From assembly GCA_963768165.1 (NCBI GenBank), contig CAVYHJ010000026.1, positions 372,001-436,000 of the forward strand: a DNA stretch of 64,000 nucleotides. Reading direction: 5' to 3'. The position numbers and the translations under genes are program-made. This DNA is from CAVYHJ01 sp963768165 [NCBI: uncultured bacterium] (GTDB taxonomy: Bacteria > UBP4 > UBA4092). The notes under the pieces were generated by a model. The model saw only the letters and a program-made list of their open reading frames with translations. It was not told the DNA's origin and made no database searches. Positions 7,417 to 17,040 of the stretch are shown here, one piece after another. The first letter of the stretch is position 1, and every line of letters begins with the position of its first letter.

Positions 7417-9726
7417 CTATGGTTCCAAGCCTTCAGCCAATACTTTGGCAAATTTCGCTGCCCAAACATTGGTGCTATTCGAATCCTTAAATTTATTCCT
7501 TCCAATGACAATAACTAGATTGTGGTCGGGATCAACTCGCCACACCGAGTTGGATGCTGCTCCATGTCCAAATACATTTGGCCCGAGTACACCTTTCTCT
7601 CTTGACTCCGGCGGGTCTGGCATCCAGGTTAATCCAATTCCCCATTCCAATTTCTTATCATTAATCTCCGGCGCATGGTCGGCTACACGTTGCGGTAATA
7701 AGGTCTTTACAAATCCGGGACTGTAAAACTGGTATTTCCCATATTTCCCGTCTTGCAATAGCATCTGACCGACCTTCCCTAAATACTGGGCGTTGAACAA
7801 ATTCCCAAATCCAAGGTCATATTGTGTGACGGGTTCTCCAAACGGCTTTTGCAGATTTTCATATAATAATCGCCACATCGTTTTCCCGATGGTCAGTTCC
7901 AATGCCTTGCCGGTTAAATTATAATTGTCTCCATTGTATCGGTGCTTTAATCCGGGTTGCTCGAATATGGCATCCTCCATATATAACGAATTATCTAAAT
8001 AGGCATTGAATAATCCGAAATGAGTGGCATGCCCGCTTAGCCCCGTTAAATGATTGAAACACCATCGATAGGTTACTTTGCTATCCGGTTTCCCTTTCCA
8101 ATCTGTTAATACATTCCCCACCGGTTCATCAAAACTGATTAATCCTTGATCCACGGCTCTCGCAAAGGTTAATCCAGCTATTGATTTCCCTATCGAGGCG
8201 GGATAAAATTTCGAATCCTTGTTGAAATCTCCATACCCTTCATGCATGAATACTACACCCTGATGGGCTACTAGAACAACAAATCCATTCGGGTCATCCT
8301 TTATCCAAGCCCGGCAAACTTCTCGCAATTTCTCTATAGTTCCGGACTTTATCCCAGCTTCCTTTTCTGTCCCGGTCATTAATTCAGGAGCTGGAGTACT
8401 CATTACCTTGGGTGGGGTGAGTGTTTTCGGTTTGCGCCCTTCCAGTTTCATCCTCACGGCTAGTTGATAATCCGCATTCTTGATAAAACCACTGTTTAAC
8501 CAGTCCGGCTCATCCGAATTTGAAACAGGCGCAGTCTCTTCTGCCATTGTTGCCAGCGCGATTGCGGCATTCTCGTTCTGTTGAGTGTAATCATGCATGG
8601 CCCGCCATATATAACGAGAAAACTCTGCTTTCTGAATATCATTCAGTAACATCGGTGATAATGTGGAATCTGGTACCGTTATCATAGGCATCTCATTAAA
8701 CGGGGGACCATAAATATCAGGGACTAAATTCGCTGGTACTTTGCTGAAAGATAATGCCCTTCGATAAACATACCCGTCTAATGTGGTACACTCCATTATT
8801 GCTGCATATCGACCTTGTTTTTCCGGTCGCTCGACTTCTTTTAAATCCGGGCCAAACCATCGGACTTTGATGGAATGATTCCCAAATACAAGATTGGCAT
8901 CATGCGAATTCCTCCAAACAATCGGCGGAAAACTTTCATTCAGTATAAATGACCCTTTTTCAGGTCCCGGGTCTAATCCATCTAAATTTCGCCGTATTTC
9001 AAGTGCTTTGATTCTCCGTTTCCCTTCTTCATTAATTACCTTAATGGCAAAACCCCACTCTCCAGTACCATTCTCAACTTTAACTAATAACCTGTTTTTA
9101 CCGGTAACTAGGGGTATCTCGAATTGATCCGAATTCAGGATAAGTTGGCGGCTTACTACTCCGGTCGAATGAATGAGTTTCCCATTCAACCAAACTTTTG
9201 TACCATCATCGGAACCAAATAAGGCATGGCCTTGTACGGCTTTTTTAACTGTCCATTCTGTATAAGCATACGCCACCTTGTAATCGGTTGTCTCTTTATT
9301 GAAGATTGCTTTTAAATCTATGGAGTCTGTTGAATCAAAGGATGCTGGTTGAACTGCGTATACCTTCCCGCCATATGTGAATTTTGTTGATGAGGTAAAT
9401 CGAGCTTTAGTCTCTCCTCCGGATTGAGTTAAAAAGTCTTCATCCAATCCAGTCCGGTTTAACCCGGTATCCATTGCATTGGGAAAGGCGCCAATCACAT
9501 ACCATTGATTCGGTACCAGGTTCTTGGGTTCAGACCATACTTTGTAGGTTGCTGCGGATACAACTGTCGCCATGATGCTTATTAATATAACAAAAATTAC
9601 TCCGGTTATACTATAGACCTTTCTTTTTATAATTTCTATTGGTTTTACTTTCACAAGCTTCCTTATATTTCTTACTATCAATTGCTCCTTCTTGTTACTT
9701 GATAAAAGCAGGCTGTTAATTGTCAT
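7417..9726 (-). CDS. Beta-lactamase-fold serine hydrolase with long N-terminal sensory-like region
   Basis: The C-terminal part (about 465-769) is a class C beta-lactamase/esterase-type domain with S511-I-G-K514 (SxxK), a tyrosine-containing loop near RYNGDNYNLTG, and HGAASNSVWRVDP in the place of the KTG-type element. The first 38 residues are basic and are followed by one membrane segment (about 39-58). Residues 60-440 are beta-rich, resembling jelly-roll and Ig modules. Such enzymes are carboxylesterases or D-Ala-D-Ala peptidases. In this carbohydrate locus an extracytoplasmic esterase removing acyl groups from polysaccharide is plausible, but that is inference. GAAGGG lies just upstream of the ATG at 9726. 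Confidence 0.8.
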   Translation of the reverse strand: MTINSLLLSSNKKEQLIVRNIRKLVKVKPIEIIKRKVYSITGVIFVILISIMATVVSAATYKVWSEPKNLVPNQWYVIGAFPNAMDTGLNRTGLDEDFLTQSGGETKARFTSSTKFTYGGKVYAVQPASFDSTDSIDLKAIFNKETTDYKVAYAYTEWTVKKAVQGHALFGSDDGTKVWLNGKLIHSTGVVSRQLILNSDQFEIPLVTGKNRLLVKVENGTGEWGFAIKVINEEGKRRIKALEIRRNLDGLDPGPEKGSFILNESFPPIVWRNSHDANLVFGNHSIKVRWFGPDLKEVERPEKQGRYAAIMECTTLDGYVYRRALSFSKVPANLVPDIYGPPFNEMPMITVPDSTLSPMLLNDIQKAEFSRYIWRAMHDYTQQNENAAIALATMAEETAPVSNSDEPDWLNSGFIKNADYQLAVRMKLEGRKPKTLTPPKVMSTPAPELMTGTEKEAGIKSGTIEKLREVCRAWIKDDPNGFVVLVAHQGVVFMHEGYGDFNKDSKFYPASIGKSIAGLTFARAVDQGLISFDEPVGNVLTDWKGKPDSKVTYRWCFNHLTGLSGHATHFGLFNAYLDNSLYMEDAIFEQPGLKHRYNGDNYNLTGKALELTIGKTMWRLLYENLQKPFGEPVTQYDLGFGNLFNAQYLGKVGQMLLQDGKYGKYQFYSPGFVKTLLPQRVADHAPEINDKKLEWGIGLTWMPDPPESREKGVLGPNVFGHGAASNSVWRVDPDHNLVIVIGRNKFKDSNSTNVWAAKFAKVLAEGLEP

Positions 9727-9799
9727 TTTACCCTTCTAGTTTGGTCCTTTGGAGAATAGTAGTATTCCATTTATAATTTCTTTTGATGATAAAGAACGA

Positions 9800-9814
9800 A
9801 AGAGTCGGACTCTT
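9800..9814 (-). terminator. Possible weak terminator hairpin
   Basis: A perfect 6-bp stem (AAGAGT/ACTCTT) with a 3-base loop lies after the stop of the first GH74 gene and before the serine hydrolase gene. On the transcribed strand it is followed by TCGTTCTTT, a poor T-tract. It may only attenuate read-through. Confidence 0.3.
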
Positions 9815-9855
9815 ATGTTTTTTATTTTTTGCATGAGATGTCTTGTGTGTTATTC

Positions 9856-12066
9856 TTATTTAGTAGATAGAACCGGGTCTCCATAATGAATTCCCAATCC
9901 GTTTGATCCTAGATATACCCGGCCATAAATTCTCGGGTCTCCGGTGATAATCCGACCTATCCAACCATACTGATGCTGGTCATCATTAATCCTTATCCAG
10001 GTTGTTCCCACATCATCCGACCGGAATACACCCCGAACATCATTCACTTCTCCAACTAAATAAATCGTCATATAGTTGAATCCGGATTTTGCTTTCCCAA
10101 ATCCCAATGTGTAACCCTCCTCAACATTCGATACTTTGCTAAAACTTTCTCCGGAATTGGTTGAGTGATAAATTCCACCATTCCCATTCGTTAACCATAA
10201 ATCACCTTCTTTATCCGGCACTGCAGTTATTCGGCCATCATGATTCGGTAGATTGGTTGCCTTAGCCACAAAACTCTTTCCCCCATCCGAACTCACATAA
10301 ATTGTTCCGGTCTTATTGTCATACCCATAAAACTTATTCGGGTTAACACGATCTGAGGTTACAAAGACTCCACCCGGTATCCTGGAACATATTGTCCAGG
10401 TTTTCCCGAAATCTCCGGTAGAATATGCGGTTCCATTCTCTGGTGTCCATATCATTATTTTCCCATCTGCGGATACAGCGACTTTCCCGGCTTGTGAATT
10501 ATTACCCGGTCCGGTCGCAAAAGGTGACCAGGTCGAACCCCCATCTATTGAATAAGCACCGTAATACCGCCAACCTCTGCCTACTCTCGCCATTATCATG
10601 GGCTTCTGTTCAGCAAAATCTAAACTAACAGTTCCACCGAATATCGGGTTCTGCATCATCCCCTGAGATGGAGATTTGGTTAAATCATCATGCCGGAACC
10701 CACAGATATCTCCTAATCCGCTAAGTAAATGGGCGCCTTGGGGTGGGCTGATTAAATCTTCCACTGCCGTCTCCTCAATACCTTCGGCTCTTACTGTCCA
10801 AGAGGATACCTTGTTGGAATCTACTTCGGTCAGATTATCGGTTCCCCACATCGTCGCTCCGGTGACATATAACGCATGATTCGAATTGAATGGATCAATC
10901 TCTAAATCCCCTATCCAATGACCTAATTTGGCCGATTTTTCTCCCCAGTTCAAATAGGGTGATATCGATGAATCCCGAATTGTCTCAGGTCCTATATCTA
11001 CCCAAGTACTCCCCGCATCTGTAGTCCGAAATAGCGTATCACCCACTGACCATCGGTCTAATGTCGAGACCATGATGGTGGAGGGATGGGCATTATCAAT
11101 GGCTAACCCTGCATATCCAAACCCTCCCGGTTTCTCAGGAGTTATATCTGTCCAAACGCCTGTGTTGGTATTATATTTCCAGACTGCCCCATTACTCACA
11201 TTGTTCGGTCCTAATCCATTACTGTAGGTTAAATATAAATTCCCTCTCATATCCAATATCCCGTGATGAGGAATAATGTTTTGTGTGGGTTGGCCGGGTA
11301 CTGCTTCCCAAGTTTTTCCTTCATCTTTACTGTAATATAAAGATGTTTTGGAATCTCCTGTCCCTACATAAATAATGGATGATGGAGTTCCCTTTTTACT
11401 GCTCCGGGTATCAAAAAGAATAAATCCTATTTGATTACTCACTGGAAAATTTGTCACCTGTTCCCAAGTCGATGCATAATCTGTACTCTTCCATAATCCA
11501 TCATTTCGGGTGCCTAAATATAAAATGCTATTCTTGTTAAGATCTATCGCTAATCGCTCACCAATAGAACGGCCGTCTTCATTCCCGCCTAGTTTGAAGG
11601 GCATGTCAATTCGTTCAAAAGTATTCCCCTGATTGGTTGACCGCAATATCGCACAATTAATCGGACTCCAAAAATTCGTATACTCACCGGCGGCTACATA
11701 AACACGATTGGCATCCACTGGATCTGCTGCGATACTCTCTCCCCCTAATAAATTCCAATCATCCCACCCAACCCAATCTGTTAAAGGAATCCATCTCTTG
11801 GTCGCTGGATTCCATCGATAAACCCCGCCGATATCCGTTCGAGCATACACTAAATCTTTCTGTACCGGACTAAATATAATCCCGGGGATGAATCCTCCCC
11901 CTACAATCTCTACACTCTTCCAAGTGTAAGCTTCCGAAGATGGGCGGGCATTCCCTTTATTAATACTCATACCTGTATTCCCTTGACCTAATACAGTCAG
12001 AGGCAGCAAACTCACAGCTATGGTTATATTTAACACAGTATAAAATAATCGATTTCTCTTTTGCAT
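9856..12066 (-). CDS. Secreted GH74-like xyloglucanase (paralogue 1)
   Basis: The enzyme is a twin seven-bladed beta-propeller endo-xyloglucanase-like protein of 736 residues. A signal peptide (1-28, ending VLGQG) is followed by many BNR/Asp-box-like loops. Candidate catalytic aspartates are D78 in RTDIGGVYRWN and D453 in GLGDICGFRHDD, matching the two-propeller cleft of GH74. The frame opens at a GTG at 12153, but GAAGGAGAG precedes the ATG ending at 12066 and that start gives a proper signal peptide, so I use it. It is about as long as paralogues 2 and 3, which lie upstream in the same direction, but its C-terminus differs. Some GH74 enzymes act on plain beta-glucan, so xyloglucan specificity is likely but not shown. 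Confidence 0.85.
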   Translation of the reverse strand: MQKRNRLFYTVLNITIAVSLLPLTVLGQGNTGMSINKGNARPSSEAYTWKSVEIVGGGFIPGIIFSPVQKDLVYARTDIGGVYRWNPATKRWIPLTDWVGWDDWNLLGGESIAADPVDANRVYVAAGEYTNFWSPINCAILRSTNQGNTFERIDMPFKLGGNEDGRSIGERLAIDLNKNSILYLGTRNDGLWKSTDYASTWEQVTNFPVSNQIGFILFDTRSSKKGTPSSIIYVGTGDSKTSLYYSKDEGKTWEAVPGQPTQNIIPHHGILDMRGNLYLTYSNGLGPNNVSNGAVWKYNTNTGVWTDITPEKPGGFGYAGLAIDNAHPSTIMVSTLDRWSVGDTLFRTTDAGSTWVDIGPETIRDSSISPYLNWGEKSAKLGHWIGDLEIDPFNSNHALYVTGATMWGTDNLTEVDSNKVSSWTVRAEGIEETAVEDLISPPQGAHLLSGLGDICGFRHDDLTKSPSQGMMQNPIFGGTVSLDFAEQKPMIMARVGRGWRYYGAYSIDGGSTWSPFATGPGNNSQAGKVAVSADGKIMIWTPENGTAYSTGDFGKTWTICSRIPGGVFVTSDRVNPNKFYGYDNKTGTIYVSSDGGKSFVAKATNLPNHDGRITAVPDKEGDLWLTNGNGGIYHSTNSGESFSKVSNVEEGYTLGFGKAKSGFNYMTIYLVGEVNDVRGVFRSDDVGTTWIRINDDQHQYGWIGRIITGDPRIYGRVYLGSNGLGIHYGDPVLSTK

Positions 12067-12271
12067 GATTCTCTCCTTCATTATTATGAATAGAATTAAT
12101 TTTATTTTATCTTGAAAATCTTTAAACAAATCCGGTAGCGATAACAATATCACTTCAGTATATTATTATCAAATTCTTACTTTTAGAATTATCGATTAAG
12201 ACTTGTTCCTTGGAATAAAGTTTGGGAATCTTGAAATTTGATTAGCTTCTTTTTCAAGTGGTTTAACTTAA

Positions 12272-12303
12272 TAGAAACCGGGCTGGGAAATAATATCCCT
12301 TTT
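12272..12303 (-). repeat. Relic of the GH74 C-terminal coding segment just past the stop (paralogue 2)
   Basis: Directly after the stop codon, a shifted frame reads GILFPSPVS, a degenerate copy of the GILVADPVSGG segment that lies about 20 codons before the stop. The same arrangement follows paralogue 3. It is a decayed internal duplication that predates the split of the two genes. Confidence 0.5.
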
Positions 12304-14499
12304 TCAATACATCATCTGCCAGTTTTCCAAATAATCTGCGCCTCCAGAAACCGGGTCTGCAACCAATATTCCTCTACCCTCGGCTCCCAAATAGACTCGG
12401 CCATAAACTCGTGGGTCTCCTATAATAATCCCATTAGACGCACCCCATTGGTGTTGGTCATCATTCATCCGTACCCAGGTAGTTCCAATATCATCAGAAC
12501 GGTAATATCCATAGGTATTATTTATCTTTCCTGACAAGTATATTGCCGGATAGGTTAGTCCTGTTGAGGCTTTCCCAAATCCAAATGCATAACATTCTTT
12601 AACACTGGTTACCTTCAAGAAACTGGTCCCCAAATCAATAGAACGATACAAACCATTACTCCCCGTTGCCAACCATAAATGACCTTCAAATCCCGGTGTT
12701 GACCTTAAGTTATGAGATTGACTATACCCGGTTGGTAAACCGGTTGCTCTCACTGAGAAACTTGCACCACTATCTGTGCTCAGATAAATACTCCCTGCAC
12801 TTACATCAAATGTATAAAATTTACTTGAATTAACCCTATCAGAGATGGCTTGAGCCCCACTCGGAATACCAGAACAAGCCGTCCAGGATGCTCCGGTGTC
12901 TCGGGAATAGTAGGCAGAACCATTTTCTGGTGTCCATACTACGGTCTTACCGTCAGTCGAGACAGCTATCATTCCATCTGCGTAACCAGTTTGTGTTTGA
13001 GCAGAAAAAGGTGTCCATGTAGAACCACCATCTACGGAATAAGCTCCTCCTTGGCTAGTATCATTCCCTACTCGACATATAAAGGATGGATTATTTTCAC
13101 TAAAGTCCAGAGTATCCGTATTTCCCCATCTTGGATTGAGATACATTCCTTGTGGTGGGGATACGGTTAAATCATCATGACGAAATCCACATACATCGCC
13201 CATGCCACTGAGTAAATGAGCTCCCGAGGGTGGGCTGATTAAATCCAGTGTTGCTGTTTGTTCTATACCCAAGGCTCCTACTGTCCAATGAATATATTGA
13301 TTGGAAGTAGCGGCTGAAAATTGTTGTGTTACCCACATCGAGTCATATAATACATGATTCAAATCAAAGGGATCTACCTGTAATTGATCTATCATCCATC
13401 CAAAACTGGCTGAACTACTTCCGTAATTTACATAAGGTGCCAAAGAACTATCCATTATGGATTTACTATATATCCCCTTCCAACTAGTCCCTCCATTGGT
13501 GGTGACATAGATCTCATCATTAGGCCACCATCTATCCAAAGTAGCCACAATCACTGTACCGGGTTTAGTAGTAAATACAGATAAACCGCCATAACCAAAA
13601 CCACTTGGGGTTAAAGGGGTAATATTCGTCCATGTCCCGGTATTGGTATTGTATTTCCAAACTGCACCATCGGATGCTGTAATATTTCCCGGGTAATTGG
13701 CATAGGATAGATATAATGTTCCATCAGCATCCAGAACCATATGATGTGGCATAAAGCCTTGCATAGGCTGGCCGGATACAGGCTGCCAAGTCGCACCAGT
13801 GTCATTACTTACATATAAAGTGGAAACACTGGAAATGGCCAGACTTACATATATGGTAGAACACGCACTTACTCCCAGAGTACCACTCCAAAAATCAAAT
13901 ACTACATTACAGGGATAACTGGATGGGAAACTTGTTACTTTTGACCATGTGGATGCATAATCATAACTTCGCCATAATCCATTACTCCGGGAACCAAAAT
14001 ATAAAATATTATTCTTCTTCGGATCTACTGCCAGTCTTTCCCCCATAGAATTACCCAATTCATTTGAACCCATCTTAAAAGAAACACTGCTGCGTAACCA
14101 CGTATTCCCTTGGTCAGTGGACCGTAAAAATACTCCTGTACCAGCCCACCATGATGTATATGTTCCACAAGCCAGATAAACTCGCGTTGAATCTATCGGA
14201 TCTGCTGCAATACTCTCAATCCCTATCATATTTGAATCAGTCCATCCTATCCAATCCGTTAAAGGTATCCATTGATTTATAGAGGAATTCCAACAATAAG
14301 CTCCTCCAATATCTGTTCTGGTATAAATCAACCCCTGTTGTACCGGGCTAAACACGTATCCGGTAATATAACCTCCTCCTACTATTCGTACATTTCGCCA
14401 GACATAACCGGTGCTCGTGGTGGATGATTGTATGGTTTGGCTAAATGCCATACTCAGCGCGGCTAATCCGATACAAATGAATATTACAACCTTTTTTAT
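12304..14499 (-). CDS. Secreted GH74-like xyloglucanase (paralogue 2, apparent ATA start)
   Basis: This is a close relative of paralogue 3, with the same RTDIGGAY motif, GDVCGFRHDD motif and ENWQMMY C-terminus. The first ATG, GTG or TTG in frame is the ATG ending at 14451, which would remove nearly all of the signal peptide. Upstream in frame the sequence continues KKVVIFICIGLAALSMAFSQ, matching KKTVMFICIGLIALSVAYTQ of paralogue 3. The codon aligned with that gene's ATG is ATA (14497-14499), with AAGGAG at 14508-14513. Counted from ATA the protein has 731 residues, exactly as paralogue 3. There is a stop codon at 14512-14514, so no start farther upstream is possible. Either AUA is used as a start, or a recent point mutation has crippled expression. 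Confidence 0.82.
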   Translation of the reverse strand: MKKVVIFICIGLAALSMAFSQTIQSSTTSTGYVWRNVRIVGGGYITGYVFSPVQQGLIYTRTDIGGAYCWNSSINQWIPLTDWIGWTDSNMIGIESIAADPIDSTRVYLACGTYTSWWAGTGVFLRSTDQGNTWLRSSVSFKMGSNELGNSMGERLAVDPKKNNILYFGSRSNGLWRSYDYASTWSKVTSFPSSYPCNVVFDFWSGTLGVSACSTIYVSLAISSVSTLYVSNDTGATWQPVSGQPMQGFMPHHMVLDADGTLYLSYANYPGNITASDGAVWKYNTNTGTWTNITPLTPSGFGYGGLSVFTTKPGTVIVATLDRWWPNDEIYVTTNGGTSWKGIYSKSIMDSSLAPYVNYGSSSASFGWMIDQLQVDPFDLNHVLYDSMWVTQQFSAATSNQYIHWTVGALGIEQTATLDLISPPSGAHLLSGMGDVCGFRHDDLTVSPPQGMYLNPRWGNTDTLDFSENNPSFICRVGNDTSQGGAYSVDGGSTWTPFSAQTQTGYADGMIAVSTDGKTVVWTPENGSAYYSRDTGASWTACSGIPSGAQAISDRVNSSKFYTFDVSAGSIYLSTDSGASFSVRATGLPTGYSQSHNLRSTPGFEGHLWLATGSNGLYRSIDLGTSFLKVTSVKECYAFGFGKASTGLTYPAIYLSGKINNTYGYYRSDDIGTTWVRMNDDQHQWGASNGIIIGDPRVYGRVYLGAEGRGILVADPVSGGADYLENWQMMY

Positions 14500-14643
14500 A
14501 GATATTTCTCCTTATTATTGATTATGATTAATTAACATTATAACAGAGTTTTGTTTATGCTTTTGTATTACATTTTCTAAATATATGCTACCTACTTATC
14601 CTCTGTTTCAAACTGGCTTAATTCAACAGGAATTGTTGGTAAT

Positions 14644-14666
14644 AGGTCTGCAAACAATATCCTTTT
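14644..14666 (-). repeat. Relic of the GH74 C-terminal coding segment just past the stop (paralogue 3)
   Basis: Bases 14645-14660 are identical to 14717-14732 inside the gene (GGTCTGCAAACAATAT on the plus strand). Read past the stop, it gives ILFAD again. It is equivalent to the relic after paralogue 2. Confidence 0.6.
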
Positions 14667-16862
14667 TCAATACATCATTTGCCAGTTTTCCAAATAAACC
14701 GAGCCGTTAGAAACCGGGTCTGCAAACAATATTCCTCGGCCATTTGAACCTAGATAAATTCTACCCCACACGGTCGGGTCACCAATCAATGGGCCACTTC
14801 CACTAGTCCCATATTGATGATTGGAATCATTGATTTGTACCCAGGTGGTCGCTGCATCATCCGACCGGAATATCCCGATGGTACTTCCTACCTGGCCTCC
14901 AATATAAATGGCTGGATAGGTTCGACCTGTCGAGGCCATTCCAAATCCCATAATATTGGCTGTTACGCTGGATATCTTGATAAAACTACTCCCAGAATTC
15001 GTTGATTGGTATATCCCGTTTGACCCTACAGCCAACCATAAATCTCCTTCAATCCCCAGCATAGCGCTAAGTTTCCCATTGTGTGGTAATCCTGTGGCTT
15101 TTTGTGTAAAACTGGCACCACTGTCGGTACTGACATAAACACTCCCACCACTGGCATTATTGGCATAAAACTTTGCTGGATTTACCCGGTCGGATATTAT
15201 ACTTAACCCACTCGGTATCCCACTACAAGCCGTCCAAGACGTCCCGGTATTCCTTGAATAATAGGCTGTGCCACTCGAGGGTATCCATACGATGGTATTT
15301 CCATCTGCGGATGCTGCAACCGTTCCACCGTTAGCCCCACTTACAGGTGCATAAGCAAAAGGTGACCACGTAGTGCCATTGTCGTACGACCAGCCACCAT
15401 TGACCGTACCACTTCCTTCTCCGACACGAACTATAAATAATGGATTGGCCCCTGCATAATCTATACTTTCATTGGTCATTTCCGGATTTATCATAAATCC
15501 TTGAGGGGGGGAGGCAGTTAAACTTTGATGTTGAAACCCATTGATATCTCCCATCCCGCTGACTAAATGTACTCCGGCTGTCGGACTGATTAGAGGTCCT
15601 ATGGCATTTTCTTCGATTCCTAACGCACCTACAGCCCAATTAGTCGTTTGATTAGTCGTAGCTCCGGAAAAGTTCTGACAGGCCCATATCGTGGCTCCCG
15701 TCCCATACATCACATGATTAAAATCAAATGGGTCAATCTGCAAAGCACCCATCCACCAACCAAAACTCGCGGAACTAGCTCCCCAGTTTAAATAGGGGGA
15801 TATCGAACTATCCCTCACGGACTGGGCATAAACCCCTGACCAATTTGTTCCTCCGTTGGTTGTGACATAGATCTCATCGTTAGGATACCAGCGATCCAAG
15901 GTTGATACAATCACTGTACCGGGATGGCTGGTCAGCACTGATAACCCTGCATATCCAAAACTGCCGGGAGTAAGCGGGGTTATATTTGTCCATACACCCG
16001 TATTGGTATTGTATTTCCATACAGCTCCATTGGTCATTCCATTAGGCCCTGGACCATTGCCATAAGTCAAATATAACGTCCCATCGGAATCCAAAACTCC
16101 ATGATGCGGCATAAACCCCGATAAAGGCTGCCCGGCAACACCCTGCCAGGTGGTGCCATAGTCGGTACTTTGATAAAGTGTAGTCCCACTGGTAATCGCT
16201 GTGGTTACATAAATTGTTGAGGATGCCGTCACTCCCGGCGTGCCGCTGCGCCAATCAAATATTACATTACATGGATAACTCGATGGAAATCCCGAAACTT
16301 GTGTCCAAGTGGAGGCATAATTATAACTCCGCCATAATCCATTACTCCGGGAACCAAAATAAAGGGTACTATTCATATTGGGGTCAACTACCAACCGTTC
16401 TCCCATTGAACGACCATTTTCATTTCCACCCATCTTAAAGGAAGCACTGCTGCGTAACCATGTATTCCCTTGGTCGCTGGACCGTAAAAAGACCCCGTTC
16501 CCGGCCCAACTATCAGTTGTATATGTCCCGGCTGCCAGATATACTCGAGTCGAATCTACCGGGTCAACCCCGATACTCTCTATCCCTGTCATGTTCCAAT
16601 CAGTCCAACTTACCCAATCGGTTAGGGGCACCCATGCCTGCAAGGCGGAATTCCATCGATAAGCTCCACCTATATCGGTCCGGGCATAAATTAATCCCTG
16701 TTGCACAGGACTGAATTCAATTCCCGATACAAAACCTCCCCCCACGATCTGGACATTCCGCCAGACATAATTGGTCAGGGTGGTTGAGGATAACTCGGTT
16801 TGGGTATATGCCACACTCAATGCTATTAACCCGATACAAATGAACATTACAGTCTTTTTCAT
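14667..16862 (-). CDS. Secreted GH74-like xyloglucanase (paralogue 3)
   Basis: The 731-residue twin beta-propeller enzyme has a clean signal peptide (1-21, ending AYTQ). Candidate catalytic aspartates are D63 (RTDIGGAYRW) and D439 (GMGDINGFQHQ). The second motif differs from the GDxCGFRHDD of the other two copies, which may reflect altered specificity. Asp-box-like turns (STDYGTTW, STDSGASF, STNSGSSF) recur through the chain. AAAGGAG lies 6 bases upstream of the ATG. It is probably the first of three tandem copies in transcription order (3, 2, 1) and acts outside the cytoplasm on xyloglucan or a related beta-1,4-glucan. Assignment to GH74 is firm; the substrate is inferred. Confidence 0.87.
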   Translation of the reverse strand: MKKTVMFICIGLIALSVAYTQTELSSTTLTNYVWRNVQIVGGGFVSGIEFSPVQQGLIYARTDIGGAYRWNSALQAWVPLTDWVSWTDWNMTGIESIGVDPVDSTRVYLAAGTYTTDSWAGNGVFLRSSDQGNTWLRSSASFKMGGNENGRSMGERLVVDPNMNSTLYFGSRSNGLWRSYNYASTWTQVSGFPSSYPCNVIFDWRSGTPGVTASSTIYVTTAITSGTTLYQSTDYGTTWQGVAGQPLSGFMPHHGVLDSDGTLYLTYGNGPGPNGMTNGAVWKYNTNTGVWTNITPLTPGSFGYAGLSVLTSHPGTVIVSTLDRWYPNDEIYVTTNGGTNWSGVYAQSVRDSSISPYLNWGASSASFGWWMGALQIDPFDFNHVMYGTGATIWACQNFSGATTNQTTNWAVGALGIEENAIGPLISPTAGVHLVSGMGDINGFQHQSLTASPPQGFMINPEMTNESIDYAGANPLFIVRVGEGSGTVNGGWSYDNGTTWSPFAYAPVSGANGGTVAASADGNTIVWIPSSGTAYYSRNTGTSWTACSGIPSGLSIISDRVNPAKFYANNASGGSVYVSTDSGASFTQKATGLPHNGKLSAMLGIEGDLWLAVGSNGIYQSTNSGSSFIKISSVTANIMGFGMASTGRTYPAIYIGGQVGSTIGIFRSDDAATTWVQINDSNHQYGTSGSGPLIGDPTVWGRIYLGSNGRGILFADPVSNGSVYLENWQMMY

Positions 16863-17040
16863 ATTATTCTCCTTTATGAATAATTTATTACATTATAATT
16901 ATACCATCTTTATAACAGAGACTTCTCAAGGGGTTTTTATTACACTTGATTCCTAATTATTTTCTAATATTTCGCTTTTTTTAGTGTTAATTTGAAAGAA
17001 GATGAGAAACAGTGTATTGGATGGCGGGTAGATATTGTTT

